Of a DNA stretch of 64,000 bases, positions 36,534 to 45,862 are shown piece after piece. The notes beneath the pieces were generated by a model. That model had not been told where the DNA came from. It ran no database searches and was given only the letters and a program-made list of their open reading frames with translations. Made by a program: the position numbers and the translations under genes. Source of the DNA: Ramlibacter pallidus (GTDB taxonomy: Bacteria > Pseudomonadota > Gammaproteobacteria > Burkholderiales > Burkholderiaceae_C); NCBI RefSeq assembly GCF_015070875.1, contig NZ_JADDIV010000006.1, positions 248,001 through 312,000 of the forward strand, written 5' to 3'. The number at the start of each line of letters is the position of its first letter. Position 1 is the first letter of the stretch.

Positions 36534-37411
36534 GATTGACGCAAGGGCAGCTCGAACAGTTCGACCGCGAAGGCTACCTGTTCTTCCCGGGACAGTTCAC
36601 GCCCGAGGAAACCCGCACGCTGGTCGAAGCCGTGCCGCCGCTGTACGCACGGCGCGAGGCGTTCAACGTGCGCGAGAAGGGCAGCGACGCGGTGCGCACC
36701 AACTTCGCGGCGCACCTGTACAGCGAACCGTTCGCGCGCCTGGCGCGCCACCCGCGCATGGTGCAGCCCGTCATGGACCTCTTCGACGAGGAGGTCTACA
36801 TGCACCAGTTCAAGATCAACGGCAAGATGGCCTTCGAGGGCGACGTCTGGCAGTGGCACCAGGACTACGGCACCTGGCTGAACGACGACATGATGCCGAC
36901 GGAGCGCGCGATGAACGTCGCCATCTTCCTGGACGACGTCAATGAATTCAACGGCCCGCTGATGTTCATCCCGGGCAGCCACCGGAAAGGCGTGGTAGAC
37001 GCCAGGCACGACCTCACCACCACCAGCTACCCGCTCTGGACGGTGAGCAACGACCTCATCGCGCAGCTGGTGGAGCGCGCCGGCGGCAAGCAGGGGGGCA
37101 TCGTCAGCCCCAAGGGCCCGGCGGGCTCGATGATCCTCTTCCACAGCTGCCTGGTGCACGCTTCCACCAGCAACCTGTCGCCGTGGAACCGGGTGAGCGT
37201 CTACCTGAGCCTGTGCGCCGTCTCCAACCACATCCGCCGCTTCAAGCGGCCGGAATACATCGCGCACCGCGACTTCACGCCCATCACGATGCTGCCGGAC
37301 GACTGCCTCGTGCGCGACTGCCCGGTCGACCTGCCGTGGCGGAACGGCATGCCCGCCAGCGCGCTCGTGACCTCCTCCGACCCCATCGACCAGATCAAGA
37401 AAGCCGCCTGA
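36530..37411 (+). CDS. phytanoyl-CoA dioxygenase family (Fe(II)/2-oxoglutarate) enzyme
   Basis: 293 residues. The iron triad is readable as H and D in WQWHQDYGTW and the distal H in FHSCLVHASTSNLSP, followed by RVSVYLSLCAV with the 2-oxoglutarate-binding Arg. The sequence resembles ectoine/proline-hydroxylase-like members, but the substrate is unknown. It is translationally coupled to the GntR regulator and followed after 1 bp by the dehydrogenase gene. Confidence 0.88.
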   Translation: MRLTQGQLEQFDREGYLFFPGQFTPEETRTLVEAVPPLYARREAFNVREKGSDAVRTNFAAHLYSEPFARLARHPRMVQPVMDLFDEEVYMHQFKINGKMAFEGDVWQWHQDYGTWLNDDMMPTERAMNVAIFLDDVNEFNGPLMFIPGSHRKGVVDARHDLTTTSYPLWTVSNDLIAQLVERAGGKQGGIVSPKGPAGSMILFHSCLVHASTSNLSPWNRVSVYLSLCAVSNHIRRFKRPEYIAHRDFTPITMLPDDCLVRDCPVDLPWRNGMPASALVTSSDPIDQIKKAA

Positions 37412-37412
37412 C

Positions 37413-38771
37413 ATGTCCCTCCACGCCAAGCTGCAGCAGCGCGCCGCCGAAGGCCGCCCCATCCGCGTCGGCCTCATCGGTGCCGGCAAGTTCGGCTCCA
37501 TGTACCTGGCCCAGGTGCCGCGCACGCCCGGCGTGCACCTGGCCGCCATCGCCGACCTGTCGCCGGACAACGCGCGCGCCAACCTCGCGCGCGTCGGCTG
37601 GAAGGCGGAGCGCACCCAGGCCGCGTCGATCGACGAGGCGCTGAAGACGGGCGCGACGCACGTCGGCACGGACTGGCAGGCGCTGGTCCGCCATCCGGCG
37701 ATCGACGTCGTGGTGGAGTGCACCGGACATCCAATCAGCGCCGTCGACCACTGCCTGGAAGCCTTCGCGCAGGGCAAGCACGTGGTGAACGTGACGGTGG
37801 AAGCGGACGCCTTCTGCGGCCCGCTGCTGGCGCGCAAGGCCGCCGACGCGGGCGTCCTGTATTCGCTGGCCTTCGGCGACCAGCCGGCGCTGATCTGCGA
37901 CCTGGTCGACTGGGCGCGCACCTGCGGCTTTCCGGTGGTCGCCGCCGGCCGCGGCCACAAGTGGCTGCCGCACTTCAGCGCATCGACGCCGGACACCGTG
38001 TGGGACAACTGGGGCCTCACGCCGGAGCAGGCCAGGCGCGGCGGGCTGAACCCGAAGATGTTCAACAGCTTCCTCGACGGCTCCAAGCCCTCGATCGAAA
38101 GCACGGCCGTGGCCAATGCGACCGGGCTCACCGTGCCGAGCGACGGCCTGCTCTACCCGCCGGCGAGCATCGAGGACATCCCCTTCGTCACGCGCCCGCG
38201 CAGCGAAGGCGGCGTGCTCGAACGCAAGGGCATGGTCGAAGTGATCTCCTCGCTCGAGACGGACGGCCGCGCCATCCCGTACGAGATCCGCATGGGCGTG
38301 TGGGTCACGGTGGAAGCGGAGACCGAGTACATCAAGAACTGCTTCGAGGAGTACAAGGCCCACACCGACCCGAGCGGACGCTACTTCACGCTGTACAAGC
38401 GCTGGCACCTGATCGGACTGGAAGTGGGCCAGTCGGTGGCGAGCGTCGCACTGCGCGGTGAGGCGACCGGCGTGGCGACCTGCTGGAACGCCGACGTCGT
38501 GGCCACCGCCAAGCGCGACCTCGCGCCGGGCGAGATGCTCGACGGCGAAGGCGGCTACACGGTGTGGGGCAAGCTGCTGCCGGCCGAAACCTCGATGCGC
38601 ATGGGAGGCCTGCCGCTCGGCCTGGCCCACGACGTGAAGGTGGTGCGGCCGGTGAAGAAGGGGCAGAGCCTGTCCTGGGCGGACGTCGCCATGGACACGG
38701 GCACGCAGGCCTACCGGGTCCGCCGCGAGATGGAGCAGCTCTTCGCCGCGCCCGTCCTGAAAGCCGCCTGA
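37413..38771 (+). CDS. homoserine-dehydrogenase-like NAD(P) oxidoreductase with C-terminal SAF domain
   Basis: 452 residues. The Rossmann fold is at the N-terminus (VGLIGAGKFGSMYLAQV, GxGxxG). A middle catalytic domain has AGRGHKWLPHFSASTPDTVW, and a C-terminal SAF-like module contains AKRDLAPGEMLDGEGGYTVW. This architecture (COG4091) occurs in sugar-acid and related catabolic clusters. The reaction is unknown. The ATG follows the dioxygenase stop after a single base. Confidence 0.85.
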   Translation: MSLHAKLQQRAAEGRPIRVGLIGAGKFGSMYLAQVPRTPGVHLAAIADLSPDNARANLARVGWKAERTQAASIDEALKTGATHVGTDWQALVRHPAIDVVVECTGHPISAVDHCLEAFAQGKHVVNVTVEADAFCGPLLARKAADAGVLYSLAFGDQPALICDLVDWARTCGFPVVAAGRGHKWLPHFSASTPDTVWDNWGLTPEQARRGGLNPKMFNSFLDGSKPSIESTAVANATGLTVPSDGLLYPPASIEDIPFVTRPRSEGGVLERKGMVEVISSLETDGRAIPYEIRMGVWVTVEAETEYIKNCFEEYKAHTDPSGRYFTLYKRWHLIGLEVGQSVASVALRGEATGVATCWNADVVATAKRDLAPGEMLDGEGGYTVWGKLLPAETSMRMGGLPLGLAHDVKVVRPVKKGQSLSWADVAMDTGTQAYRVRREMEQLFAAPVLKAA

Positions 38772-38828
38772 CAGCCATCGCGGGCACGGGCGGCCGATCA
38801 TGCATCGCTGAACACTGAAGGAGCAGCC

Positions 38829-39698
38829 ATGCAGATCGCCGTCCTCGGCACCGGGGCCATGGGTTTCCCGATGGCGCGCCGCCTGTGCGAGGCGGGGCAT
38901 GCCGTGCACGCCTGGAACCGCACGCGCGCGAAGGTCGAGCCCCTGGCCGCCTTCGGCGCGCGCGTGCATGGCGACGCCGCATCGGCCCTGCGCGAGGCGG
39001 AAGCCGTGGTCTGCATGCTGGAAAGCGGCCCCGTCATCGAGGACGTGCTGTTCCGCCAGCGCGCCGCCGAAGCCCTGCGGCCCGGCGCCCTCTTCCTTTC
39101 CATGGCCTCGATCCAGCCGCGCGAGGCGCGCGACCATGCGGCGCGCCTGGCCGAGCGGGGCGTGGCGCAGCTCGATGCGCCCGTCTCCGGCGGCACGGGC
39201 GGGGCGGAGAACGGTTCGCTGGTGATCATGGTGGGCGGCAAGCCCGCGGACTTCGGGCGGGCGCAGCCGCTGTTCCGGGTGTTCGGCCGCGCGACGCACG
39301 TCGGGCCGCACGGGTCGGGCCAGCTCGCCAAGCTGGCGAACCAGATGATCGTCGGCATCACGATCGGCGCGGTGGCCGAGGCGCTGCTGCTGTGCGCCAA
39401 GGGCGGCGCCGACATGGCGAAGGTGCGCGAGGCGATCACCGGCGGCTTCGCCGACAGCCGCATCCTGCAGGTGCACGGCGGGCGGATGGTGGAGCGCGAC
39501 TTCGCGCCGCGCGCCAAGGTCGCCATCCAGCTGAAGGACATGCGCAACGCGCTCGCCACGGCGGAGGAGGTCGGCTTCGAGGCCCCCGTCACTGCGCTGT
39601 TCGAGCGGCTCTACGCCCAGGCCGCCGAGCACGGGCTCGACGACCTGGACCACTCGGGGCTGTTCGTGGAGCTCGCCTCGCGCAATGGTCTGACGTGA
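38829..39698 (+). CDS. beta-hydroxyacid dehydrogenase family (3-hydroxyisobutyrate/tartronate semialdehyde reductase-like)
   Basis: 289 residues. Rossmann motif MQIAVLGTGAMGFPMARRL, substrate loop DAPVSGGTGGAENG, and the catalytic Lys in GSGQLAKLANQMIVGIT. Family members oxidise or reduce 3-hydroxy acids such as L-threonate, glycerate or 3-hydroxyisobutyrate. AAGGAG lies upstream of the ATG. Its place at the end of the GntR operon suggests it finishes the same pathway. Confidence 0.88.
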   Translation: MQIAVLGTGAMGFPMARRLCEAGHAVHAWNRTRAKVEPLAAFGARVHGDAASALREAEAVVCMLESGPVIEDVLFRQRAAEALRPGALFLSMASIQPREARDHAARLAERGVAQLDAPVSGGTGGAENGSLVIMVGGKPADFGRAQPLFRVFGRATHVGPHGSGQLAKLANQMIVGITIGAVAEALLLCAKGGADMAKVREAITGGFADSRILQVHGGRMVERDFAPRAKVAIQLKDMRNALATAEEVGFEAPVTALFERLYAQAAEHGLDDLDHSGLFVELASRNGLT

Positions 39699-39736
39699 TT
39701 CCGGCGGCGGCGCCGGAAAAGCCTGCGCGGCTTTGC

Positions 39737-39742
39737 TAGAAT
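39737..39742 (+). promoter_or_regulatory. -10 element of tRNA-Ala
   Basis: TAGAAT lies 12 bases before the mature tRNA 5' end, the right spacing for a tRNA promoter. Confidence 0.5.
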
Positions 39743-39754
39743 AACGATCGTTGT

Positions 39755-39830
<76 letters not shown>

Positions 39831-39924
39831 CAACTTCCTGGCCCATGCCAGTGCTCTAAGTCGTTGATTCCCGTAGCTTTTTTGGAGAACTGCTACAGAG
39901 AGGCGCTACAACGCGCCGGGAATC

Positions 39925-41484
39925 TTGGGCACACATCACCCGTATCTTCAACGGCGCGGCAATCGCCTTTTCTTTCGCATCAGCGTGCCGGCGGCACTGC
40001 GCCCACTTGTGGGTGTGCGCGAGCTAACCAGCACTCTGAAGACCGGCGATCGGGCGTCCGCGCTTCCGCTCGCCCTGGAGTTCGGCGCGACGGCACATCA
40101 CCTATTTAACGAGCTGACCACGTGCATGAGCAGTGACGATCTGAAGAAAGTGCTTGCAGAAGCACGCGTCAAACTCCGTGTGGACCAGGTCCGCGCCGAA
40201 ATGGAGGAACAGGTCGAGGAGGCGCACCGCGCTCGGATTGCGGCGATCCAAGCCGCCGCCCGGGAGAACGACGCAAGCCGACGCGAACTGTTGGCAAAAG
40301 TCGAGACGCTTGAGAAGGCGCTCAGCACCGTGACCGCCTGGAGCGCGCGCCCAGCGCCGATGCCCCCTACCCCCTCTGCTGCGCCGGAAGTGCTTCAAGA
40401 AGGCGTTTCAGAGCCCCTGGCGACCCTCATCGCACGGTTCCTCGCGGGCTACGCGAAAGAACGCAAGCCGGCCATGTTCAAGAAGCACCAACCGGCACTT
40501 CAGTTGCTGCGCGAACTGCATGGCGCCAAGACGATAACGGGACTCCGACAGTCGGATCTCACCGACTACTTCAACGTGGTGCACGGCCTGCCTTCACGGT
40601 GGGCGGAGAAGTGCAAAAAGCTGGGCGTGTCACCCCGGGTCTTGGCGAGCGAGCCGCATGCGGAACGCCTAAGCAAGAAAACCTTTGACGACAACTACGT
40701 GGTGCCGGTTCGGCTGTTCTTGAAGTGGGCACGCCTGAACTGGCAGGACCAAGGGTTTCCAGTCTCTCTCACCACCGAGGGAATTGAGTTTCTGGGCGAG
40801 GACGACGAGGGACTGCGACGGCAGCGCGCTTTGACACGCGAGGAACTCGCCCAGCTGTTCCACATCGAGCTCCGTGAGTTCCGCACTCTCCAGGCGGAGG
40901 AGCATAAGTGGTGGCTCCCTGCCTTGGCCTTCTACACGGGTGCCCGTGTGAATGAGTTGTGCCAAGTGAACCCGCAGACCGATATTGGGACGGCCAAAGA
41001 TGGCATCCCCTATGTCCTGGTCACCGAAGACACTCCGGCAGACGATCGCGTACGGAAGTCCACGAAGACTGGCGTTCAGCGCTTCGTTCCGCTGCACCCG
41101 GAGCTTGTCGCAGGCGGGTTCCTGGACTATGTAGAGCGCGTTCGGAAGCGTGGGAGCAAGCTCTTGTTCCCTGCATGGACGCCAACAAACGCTCGGGCAA
41201 GCACCCAAGCGGAACGGTGGTTCCGCGACTTCCTCCGGGCAAAGGGATTGAGAGACGAAACGCCGGGCGCGCGGGTGGTCGGTTTTCACGCCTTCCGCCA
41301 CACCTTGCTGGCCCGTGCCGCCAACTCGCATCCTCCAGTGGACGCAAGCTCCATCACAGGTCATGCGGACCCGGCAAAAAGCAGCGTTGTTCGTGCGTAT
41401 GAGGGCGAGCTCCTGCTTTCGACAAAGCTGCGAACGCTGACGGCAATTCGGTTCGGCTTCAGCCCCTTCGAAGGCGCCGTGTAG
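39925..41484 (+). CDS. tyrosine recombinase/integrase of the island
   Basis: 519 residues. The N-terminal part YLQRRGNRLFFRISVPAALR resembles the DUF6538-type arm-binding domain. A coiled-coil stretch follows at about residues 75-135, then the SAM-like core-binding domain. The catalytic domain has FYTGARVNELCQV (Arg I), VGFHAFRHTLLARA (HxxR) and the final Tyr region near SSVVRAYEGELL. The start is taken as TTG at 39925, since no upstream ATG fits, and is uncertain. It sits 90 bp from the attachment site. Confidence 0.88.
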   Translation: MGTHHPYLQRRGNRLFFRISVPAALRPLVGVRELTSTLKTGDRASALPLALEFGATAHHLFNELTTCMSSDDLKKVLAEARVKLRVDQVRAEMEEQVEEAHRARIAAIQAAARENDASRRELLAKVETLEKALSTVTAWSARPAPMPPTPSAAPEVLQEGVSEPLATLIARFLAGYAKERKPAMFKKHQPALQLLRELHGAKTITGLRQSDLTDYFNVVHGLPSRWAEKCKKLGVSPRVLASEPHAERLSKKTFDDNYVVPVRLFLKWARLNWQDQGFPVSLTTEGIEFLGEDDEGLRRQRALTREELAQLFHIELREFRTLQAEEHKWWLPALAFYTGARVNELCQVNPQTDIGTAKDGIPYVLVTEDTPADDRVRKSTKTGVQRFVPLHPELVAGGFLDYVERVRKRGSKLLFPAWTPTNARASTQAERWFRDFLRAKGLRDETPGARVVGFHAFRHTLLARAANSHPPVDASSITGHADPAKSSVVRAYEGELLLSTKLRTLTAIRFGFSPFEGAV

Positions 41485-41620
41485 TCGGAGCCCTCCTTCT
41501 CCTCCCCCAACACGCGGCGCGCTCGCGCCGGGAGACGGTTCCGTTGTTTCCAGGCGGTATGGCCGGCTCGCGCTCCCTCCGGATGGCACCCAGCAGCAGA
41601 CGCTCCCTATACTCCCGGCG

Positions 41621-43657
41621 ATGAGCCAGAAAACGACGGCACGCCGGCGCGCGCCAGCCAACAATGCTCCAAGCGACATGACTACGGAGCTCTTAGACCG
41701 AGTCTTCCGCGACCCGAGCACCAAGCAGGGATTGCGGGTTTTTTCCAGGAACGAGAGGGCGAAGCTCGATCTCCGCGTCTCCGACGACGACAAGGTAGAA
41801 ATCTACTGCGCCAAGCGGGAACGGTGGCTCCGAGCGAAGCCCGAAGAAGTTGTTCGCCAGCTGTTTCTGGTCTGGGTGCAGGACACGCTTCGCTACCCCC
41901 TTAAGCGCGTCCAAGTGGAATGGCCCATTCAGATGGGCGAGGACTCCGAAAAGGAGCGCGCCGACATTGTGGTCTTCACGGACGACGCCTGCACTGACCC
42001 TTACATCGTCTTCGAACTCAAGAAGCCTGACAGCAAGGAGGGCTTGGAGCAACTTCGTAGCTATCTGCGGTGGACCGGTTGCTTCTTCGGGTGCTGGAGC
42101 AACGGCAGCGAGCAGTCTTTTCAGCTACGTGAGGAGGAGCAGAACGCTCGGAAAGGGCCGTATAAGTTCCGCGACATCCCGCGCCTGCCCAAGCTGGATG
42201 AGGACCTCGCGGACATCCTCAAGCCGCTCACGTTCGGCGAGCTCAAGCCCATCTCAGACATGCGGTCACTGATTCAGCGGCTCGAACACGACGCTCTCGC
42301 GAACGCAGGAGTAAACGCCTTTGACGAGCTCTTCAAGCTGATCTTCGCCAAGCTGCATGACGAGTTCAGGCCTCGCAGAAAGGATTCTGATCCCGTCGAT
42401 TTTCGCGTGCCTACCGGCGCGCCTGACGTGGTTTACAAGCGGTTCAATGACTTATTCCAGGCGGCCAAGAAGAGGCCACACTGGGACCAGATTTTTGATG
42501 CCGGCGACACGTTGAAGCTGAAGGGCGATGCTCTGAAACTCTGCGCTGCAGCACTGGAGCCCTACTCGCTGGCGCACACAGACCTAGAGGCTGTAGACGC
42601 TGCGTTCGAGTATCTGATCAACCCAGAACAGAAGGGACAGAAGGGACAGTATTTCACGCCCCGCCCCGTTGTGAAGATGGCGGTGAAGATGCTTAACCCG
42701 CAAGACGGCGAGAAGACGATTGATCCGGCATGCGGCTCCTGCGGCTTTCTCATCCACACGATTCGCCACGTGCAGAAGCTCTATGGCTGGAATACGGAAC
42801 GGCTGTACAGATATTCCAACGAGAATTTGTATGCCGTGGACTTTGACGAGCGCCTGAAGAAGGTCGCCAAGACCATGATGATCATTGCTGGAGACGGCAA
42901 AGCGAACGTCATCGGAACCTCGGCCCTCGACGTGCGTGAATGGCAAAACTCCGACGCCCGGACGAAGATTGGTGAGTTCAGCAGGGACTCAAAAGACGGC
43001 AGCTTCGACCTTGTTCTAACCAACCCGCCGTTCGCCGGGAAGGTGACGGGTAAGGCGCAGCTATCGGTCTACGACCTGTATGAACTGGCGTCAACGGGTC
43101 AGCTGTCCACAGACGATGAGGAAGAAGAGGAACAGGCTGAGGGCGAGGGCGAGAAGCTGAAGAGGCGAAAAAAAGTCAGTGGGATGAAGCGCGACATCCT
43201 TTTTGTGGAGCGTTGCTTGGACCTTTTACGGCCTGGAGGGAGAACAGCAATTGTTCTACCCCAAGGCAACTTGAATAACCTGGGCACCCGGGCACTAAGG
43301 TCATACGTTGCCGGGCGCGCTCGGCTGCTGGGCGTTGTCGGACTTCATGTGAACACCTTCAAACCGTTCACCGGCACTAAAACAAGCGTGTTGTTCTTGC
43401 AGAAATGGGGGGGTGAGGCCGGAGAGCCAGTCTCCGACTACCCCGTGTTCCTGGCGACGAGCCAGAAGAGCGGCAAAAACAATAGCGGTGAATACATCTA
43501 CAGGAAAGACACCAAAGGGAACTTGGTCGACGAGGAAGGGGTCCCGGTGACGGAGAGCGGACGCCCGCCGGCGATTGACCACGACCTTGACGAAATCGCC
43601 GACGCCTTCATCCAGTGGGGCTCGGAGCAGGGTTTCGGATTCCTCATCGGCGATTGA
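41621..43657 (+). CDS. fused restriction-modification subunit: HsdR-N nuclease + N6-adenine methyltransferase
   Basis: 678 residues. Residues about 50-165 form a type I HsdR N-terminal PD-(D/E)xK nuclease: D115 in RADIVVF, E132 and K134 in IVFELKKPD, and the QxxxY motif Q144/Y148. Residues about 215-590 are an HsdM-like gamma-class methyltransferase: EYLINPEQKGQKGQYFTPRP, SAM motif DPACGSCGF (368-376) and catalytic NPPF (468-471). An acidic insert DDEEEEEQAEGEGEK lies near 497-513. There is no SF2 motor domain in it or in its neighbours. The architecture resembles BcgI-like systems, where cutting and methylation share one chain. It is 2 bp from the specificity gene. Confidence 0.85.
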   Translation: MSQKTTARRRAPANNAPSDMTTELLDRVFRDPSTKQGLRVFSRNERAKLDLRVSDDDKVEIYCAKRERWLRAKPEEVVRQLFLVWVQDTLRYPLKRVQVEWPIQMGEDSEKERADIVVFTDDACTDPYIVFELKKPDSKEGLEQLRSYLRWTGCFFGCWSNGSEQSFQLREEEQNARKGPYKFRDIPRLPKLDEDLADILKPLTFGELKPISDMRSLIQRLEHDALANAGVNAFDELFKLIFAKLHDEFRPRRKDSDPVDFRVPTGAPDVVYKRFNDLFQAAKKRPHWDQIFDAGDTLKLKGDALKLCAAALEPYSLAHTDLEAVDAAFEYLINPEQKGQKGQYFTPRPVVKMAVKMLNPQDGEKTIDPACGSCGFLIHTIRHVQKLYGWNTERLYRYSNENLYAVDFDERLKKVAKTMMIIAGDGKANVIGTSALDVREWQNSDARTKIGEFSRDSKDGSFDLVLTNPPFAGKVTGKAQLSVYDLYELASTGQLSTDDEEEEEQAEGEGEKLKRRKKVSGMKRDILFVERCLDLLRPGGRTAIVLPQGNLNNLGTRALRSYVAGRARLLGVVGLHVNTFKPFTGTKTSVLFLQKWGGEAGEPVSDYPVFLATSQKSGKNNSGEYIYRKDTKGNLVDEEGVPVTESGRPPAIDHDLDEIADAFIQWGSEQGFGFLIGD

Positions 43658-43659
43658 CG

Positions 43660-45042
43660 ATGGCGGTCTGGTCTATTTTGGAAGCGCCCAATCTCGGCAA
43701 AGCCGAGCGGTGGGACGCGGAGTTCTTCTCACCCTCAAATCTGGCGCTCTCGGCCCAGTTGGGCCGACACAACCCCGTGCGAATTGACACCTTCGCAGAC
43801 GTGACGGACGGGATTCACGCCTCTCCGGAATGGGTCAATGAAGGAGGCGTTGCGTACCTGTCCGCAAAGTGCGTTCGCGAACACGCCATTGATCCAACTG
43901 GTGCGGGACGCATTAGCAAGACCCAGGACGCGGCAAATCCCAGAACGCGAGCACGCAAGGGCGATGTGATCATTACGAGTGTTGGCACGATCGGCAATGC
44001 CGCAGTCGTAGAGGACTGGATGCTGCCGGCCAACATGGACCGCCATTTGGCAATCATCCGCATTCGCGATCCCAAGGAAATTGACCCCTACTACCTTGCG
44101 ACGTTCCTCAATAGTGAGTTCGGCCGATTTCAGAGCATCCGCGAATCAACTGGCAACGTGCAACTCAACCTCTTCATCGACAAGATCAAGGGAATGCGGG
44201 TGCCCGTCGCTAGACGCTTTCAGGCTCTTTCCCAAGATGTTCAGGAAGCATGTGCGGAGCTCCGCACCGCCAAGAGCTATTACCCGGAAGCGCAAGAAGA
44301 GTTGTTGGCTCGACTCGGCTGGGTGCACCTGCAACGAGCACCCGAACTGACATATTTGTGTTCATTCTCGACTCTCGAGGGCGCACGTCGACATGACGCG
44401 GAGTTCTTCCACCCGAGCGCGAGGCGTTTTGCACTGCAAATTGCGCAGAAGGGCGGCGCACGAATCCGGGATTTCTGCAAACGGCCAAACAGAGGCGTGC
44501 AGCCTTCACTCACGGAGGACGGAGATGTTCTCGTGATCGACAGCAAGGCGGTGCGTCCCCAGGGCGTGCAGCCAGCGCCCGGGGAGCGCGCGACGAGAGC
44601 GTTCTACGACGCTGTCCCAAATGCGAAGGCGCGGGTGAAGAGGAACGACGTGCTCCTAAATTCCACTGGTCGGGGCACATTAGGGAGGGCAGCTTGCTAC
44701 CACTTCAAGGACCCGGCGATTTGCGACAACCACGTGGCGATTCTTCGCCCAGATCCTGCCGTGTGCCTGCCTGACTATTTGGCCCTCTTTCTGAACTCCC
44801 CTCCTGGCATTCAGCAAAGTGAGCAATTCCAGACCGGCTCTTCCGGGCAGCTAGAGATTTACCCGGAACACATTGAGGAATTCCTCGTCTTCCTTCCGAA
44901 GAAAAAGGACGGCGGCATTGACCTGGAATGGCAGGAGAAGCTCGCGTCAAAGGTGCAGCAGTCCACCAAAGCTCAGGCACACGCGAAAAAGCGGCTGGAC
45001 TCTGCCAAGCGCGCGTTGGAGGCCCGTCTTCGGCAGTCGTAG
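43660..45042 (+). CDS. DNA specificity (S) subunit with two target-recognition domains
   Basis: 460 residues built from two similar halves. DAEFF occurs at 19-23 and again at 246-250, each opening a target-recognition domain. Each half ends in a helical spacer (about 185-225 and 425-460). Segments such as GDVIITSVGTIGNAAVV and NDVLLNSTGRGTLGRAA are parallel elements of the two domains. Such a subunit directs the methyltransferase/nuclease partner to a bipartite site. It starts 2 bp after the preceding stop. Confidence 0.85.
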   Translation: MAVWSILEAPNLGKAERWDAEFFSPSNLALSAQLGRHNPVRIDTFADVTDGIHASPEWVNEGGVAYLSAKCVREHAIDPTGAGRISKTQDAANPRTRARKGDVIITSVGTIGNAAVVEDWMLPANMDRHLAIIRIRDPKEIDPYYLATFLNSEFGRFQSIRESTGNVQLNLFIDKIKGMRVPVARRFQALSQDVQEACAELRTAKSYYPEAQEELLARLGWVHLQRAPELTYLCSFSTLEGARRHDAEFFHPSARRFALQIAQKGGARIRDFCKRPNRGVQPSLTEDGDVLVIDSKAVRPQGVQPAPGERATRAFYDAVPNAKARVKRNDVLLNSTGRGTLGRAACYHFKDPAICDNHVAILRPDPAVCLPDYLALFLNSPPGIQQSEQFQTGSSGQLEIYPEHIEEFLVFLPKKKDGGIDLEWQEKLASKVQQSTKAQAHAKKRLDSAKRALEARLRQS

Positions 45043-45069
45043 GCCGCCGATACGTACCCGATAGCGAGT

Positions 45070-45729
45070 TCACGACAGCCGCGCGAGCAACCGCTGAACT
45101 TGCCCGTGGGTCCACTTGCCGCCCCTGGGCGCGGAGACGCCCACGGCGTTCAGTTCCGCGGCCATCGCTCTGTGGCTAAGGCCGCTGGTCTGAAAGCCGT
45201 CGACAATGCCTTTCAGCCGCAATGCGAAGGCGTCAGCAGCCTTCTGACGCTCTTCGATGTTCGGACGAAGGTTGTCCATGCCTTTGCGCCCGAGCGCGAC
45301 CCCGCGTGCCTTCGCAGCCGCCAGTGCCGCCTTCGTCCGAGCAGAGATTTGGTCGCGCTCATACTCAGACATGACGGCGTGCATTTGGATCATCACCTTG
45401 TTGGCGTTCGGCATGTCCACGGCGATGAAGTCGCAGCCGGACTCGATCAAGCCCGACACGAAGTGAACGTTCCGCGCCAGCCGGTCCAACTTGGCAATGA
45501 GGAGGACGGCGCCCGCACGCCTGCACGTTTCTAGTGCAAGCCGCAGCTCCTTGCGCCGCTCGAGAGCATCGGCCCCTTTGCCCGTTTCGACCTCAACGAA
45601 CTCCCTGAGGAGTTCACCCCGCCCCGCTACATACGCCACCACGGCGGCTCGTTGCGCTTCGAGACCGAGCCCACTGCGGCCCTGCTGTTGGGTGCTCACG
45701 CGGAGGTAGCTAACGAACTTGGCAGTCAT
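45070..45729 (-). CDS. serine recombinase (resolvase/invertase family)
   Basis: 219 residues. The catalytic N-terminus is VSYLRVSTQQQGRSGLGLEA with the nucleophile S12 and R10. Also seen are LLIAKLDRLARN and MSEYERDQISARTKAALAAA (long helix), then a C-terminal helix-turn-helix (SGLSHRAMAAELNAVGVSA). It is convergent with the S-subunit gene, 27 bp apart. Its job in the island is unclear: a DNA invertase, a resolvase or a remnant of another element. Confidence 0.88.
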   Translation of the reverse strand: MTAKFVSYLRVSTQQQGRSGLGLEAQRAAVVAYVAGRGELLREFVEVETGKGADALERRKELRLALETCRRAGAVLLIAKLDRLARNVHFVSGLIESGCDFIAVDMPNANKVMIQMHAVMSEYERDQISARTKAALAAAKARGVALGRKGMDNLRPNIEERQKAADAFALRLKGIVDGFQTSGLSHRAMAAELNAVGVSAPRGGKWTHGQVQRLLARLS

Positions 45730-45862
45730 TCCGGTCTTTGGCTACGTTACAAAACGCTCGTTTAATGCGATGCATTGTAGCGCGTCAGCCCCCGATTACA
45801 TGATCTTATATGGACAATTTTTCCATTCCGAGGGAAACTACCTATGTACTGATGGAGACGCG

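Noticed and set aside
43660..45042. Invertible hsdS cassette
   Set aside because: The two halves are similar only at protein level and in direct orientation. I saw no inverted repeats or second partial hsdS that would support inversion.
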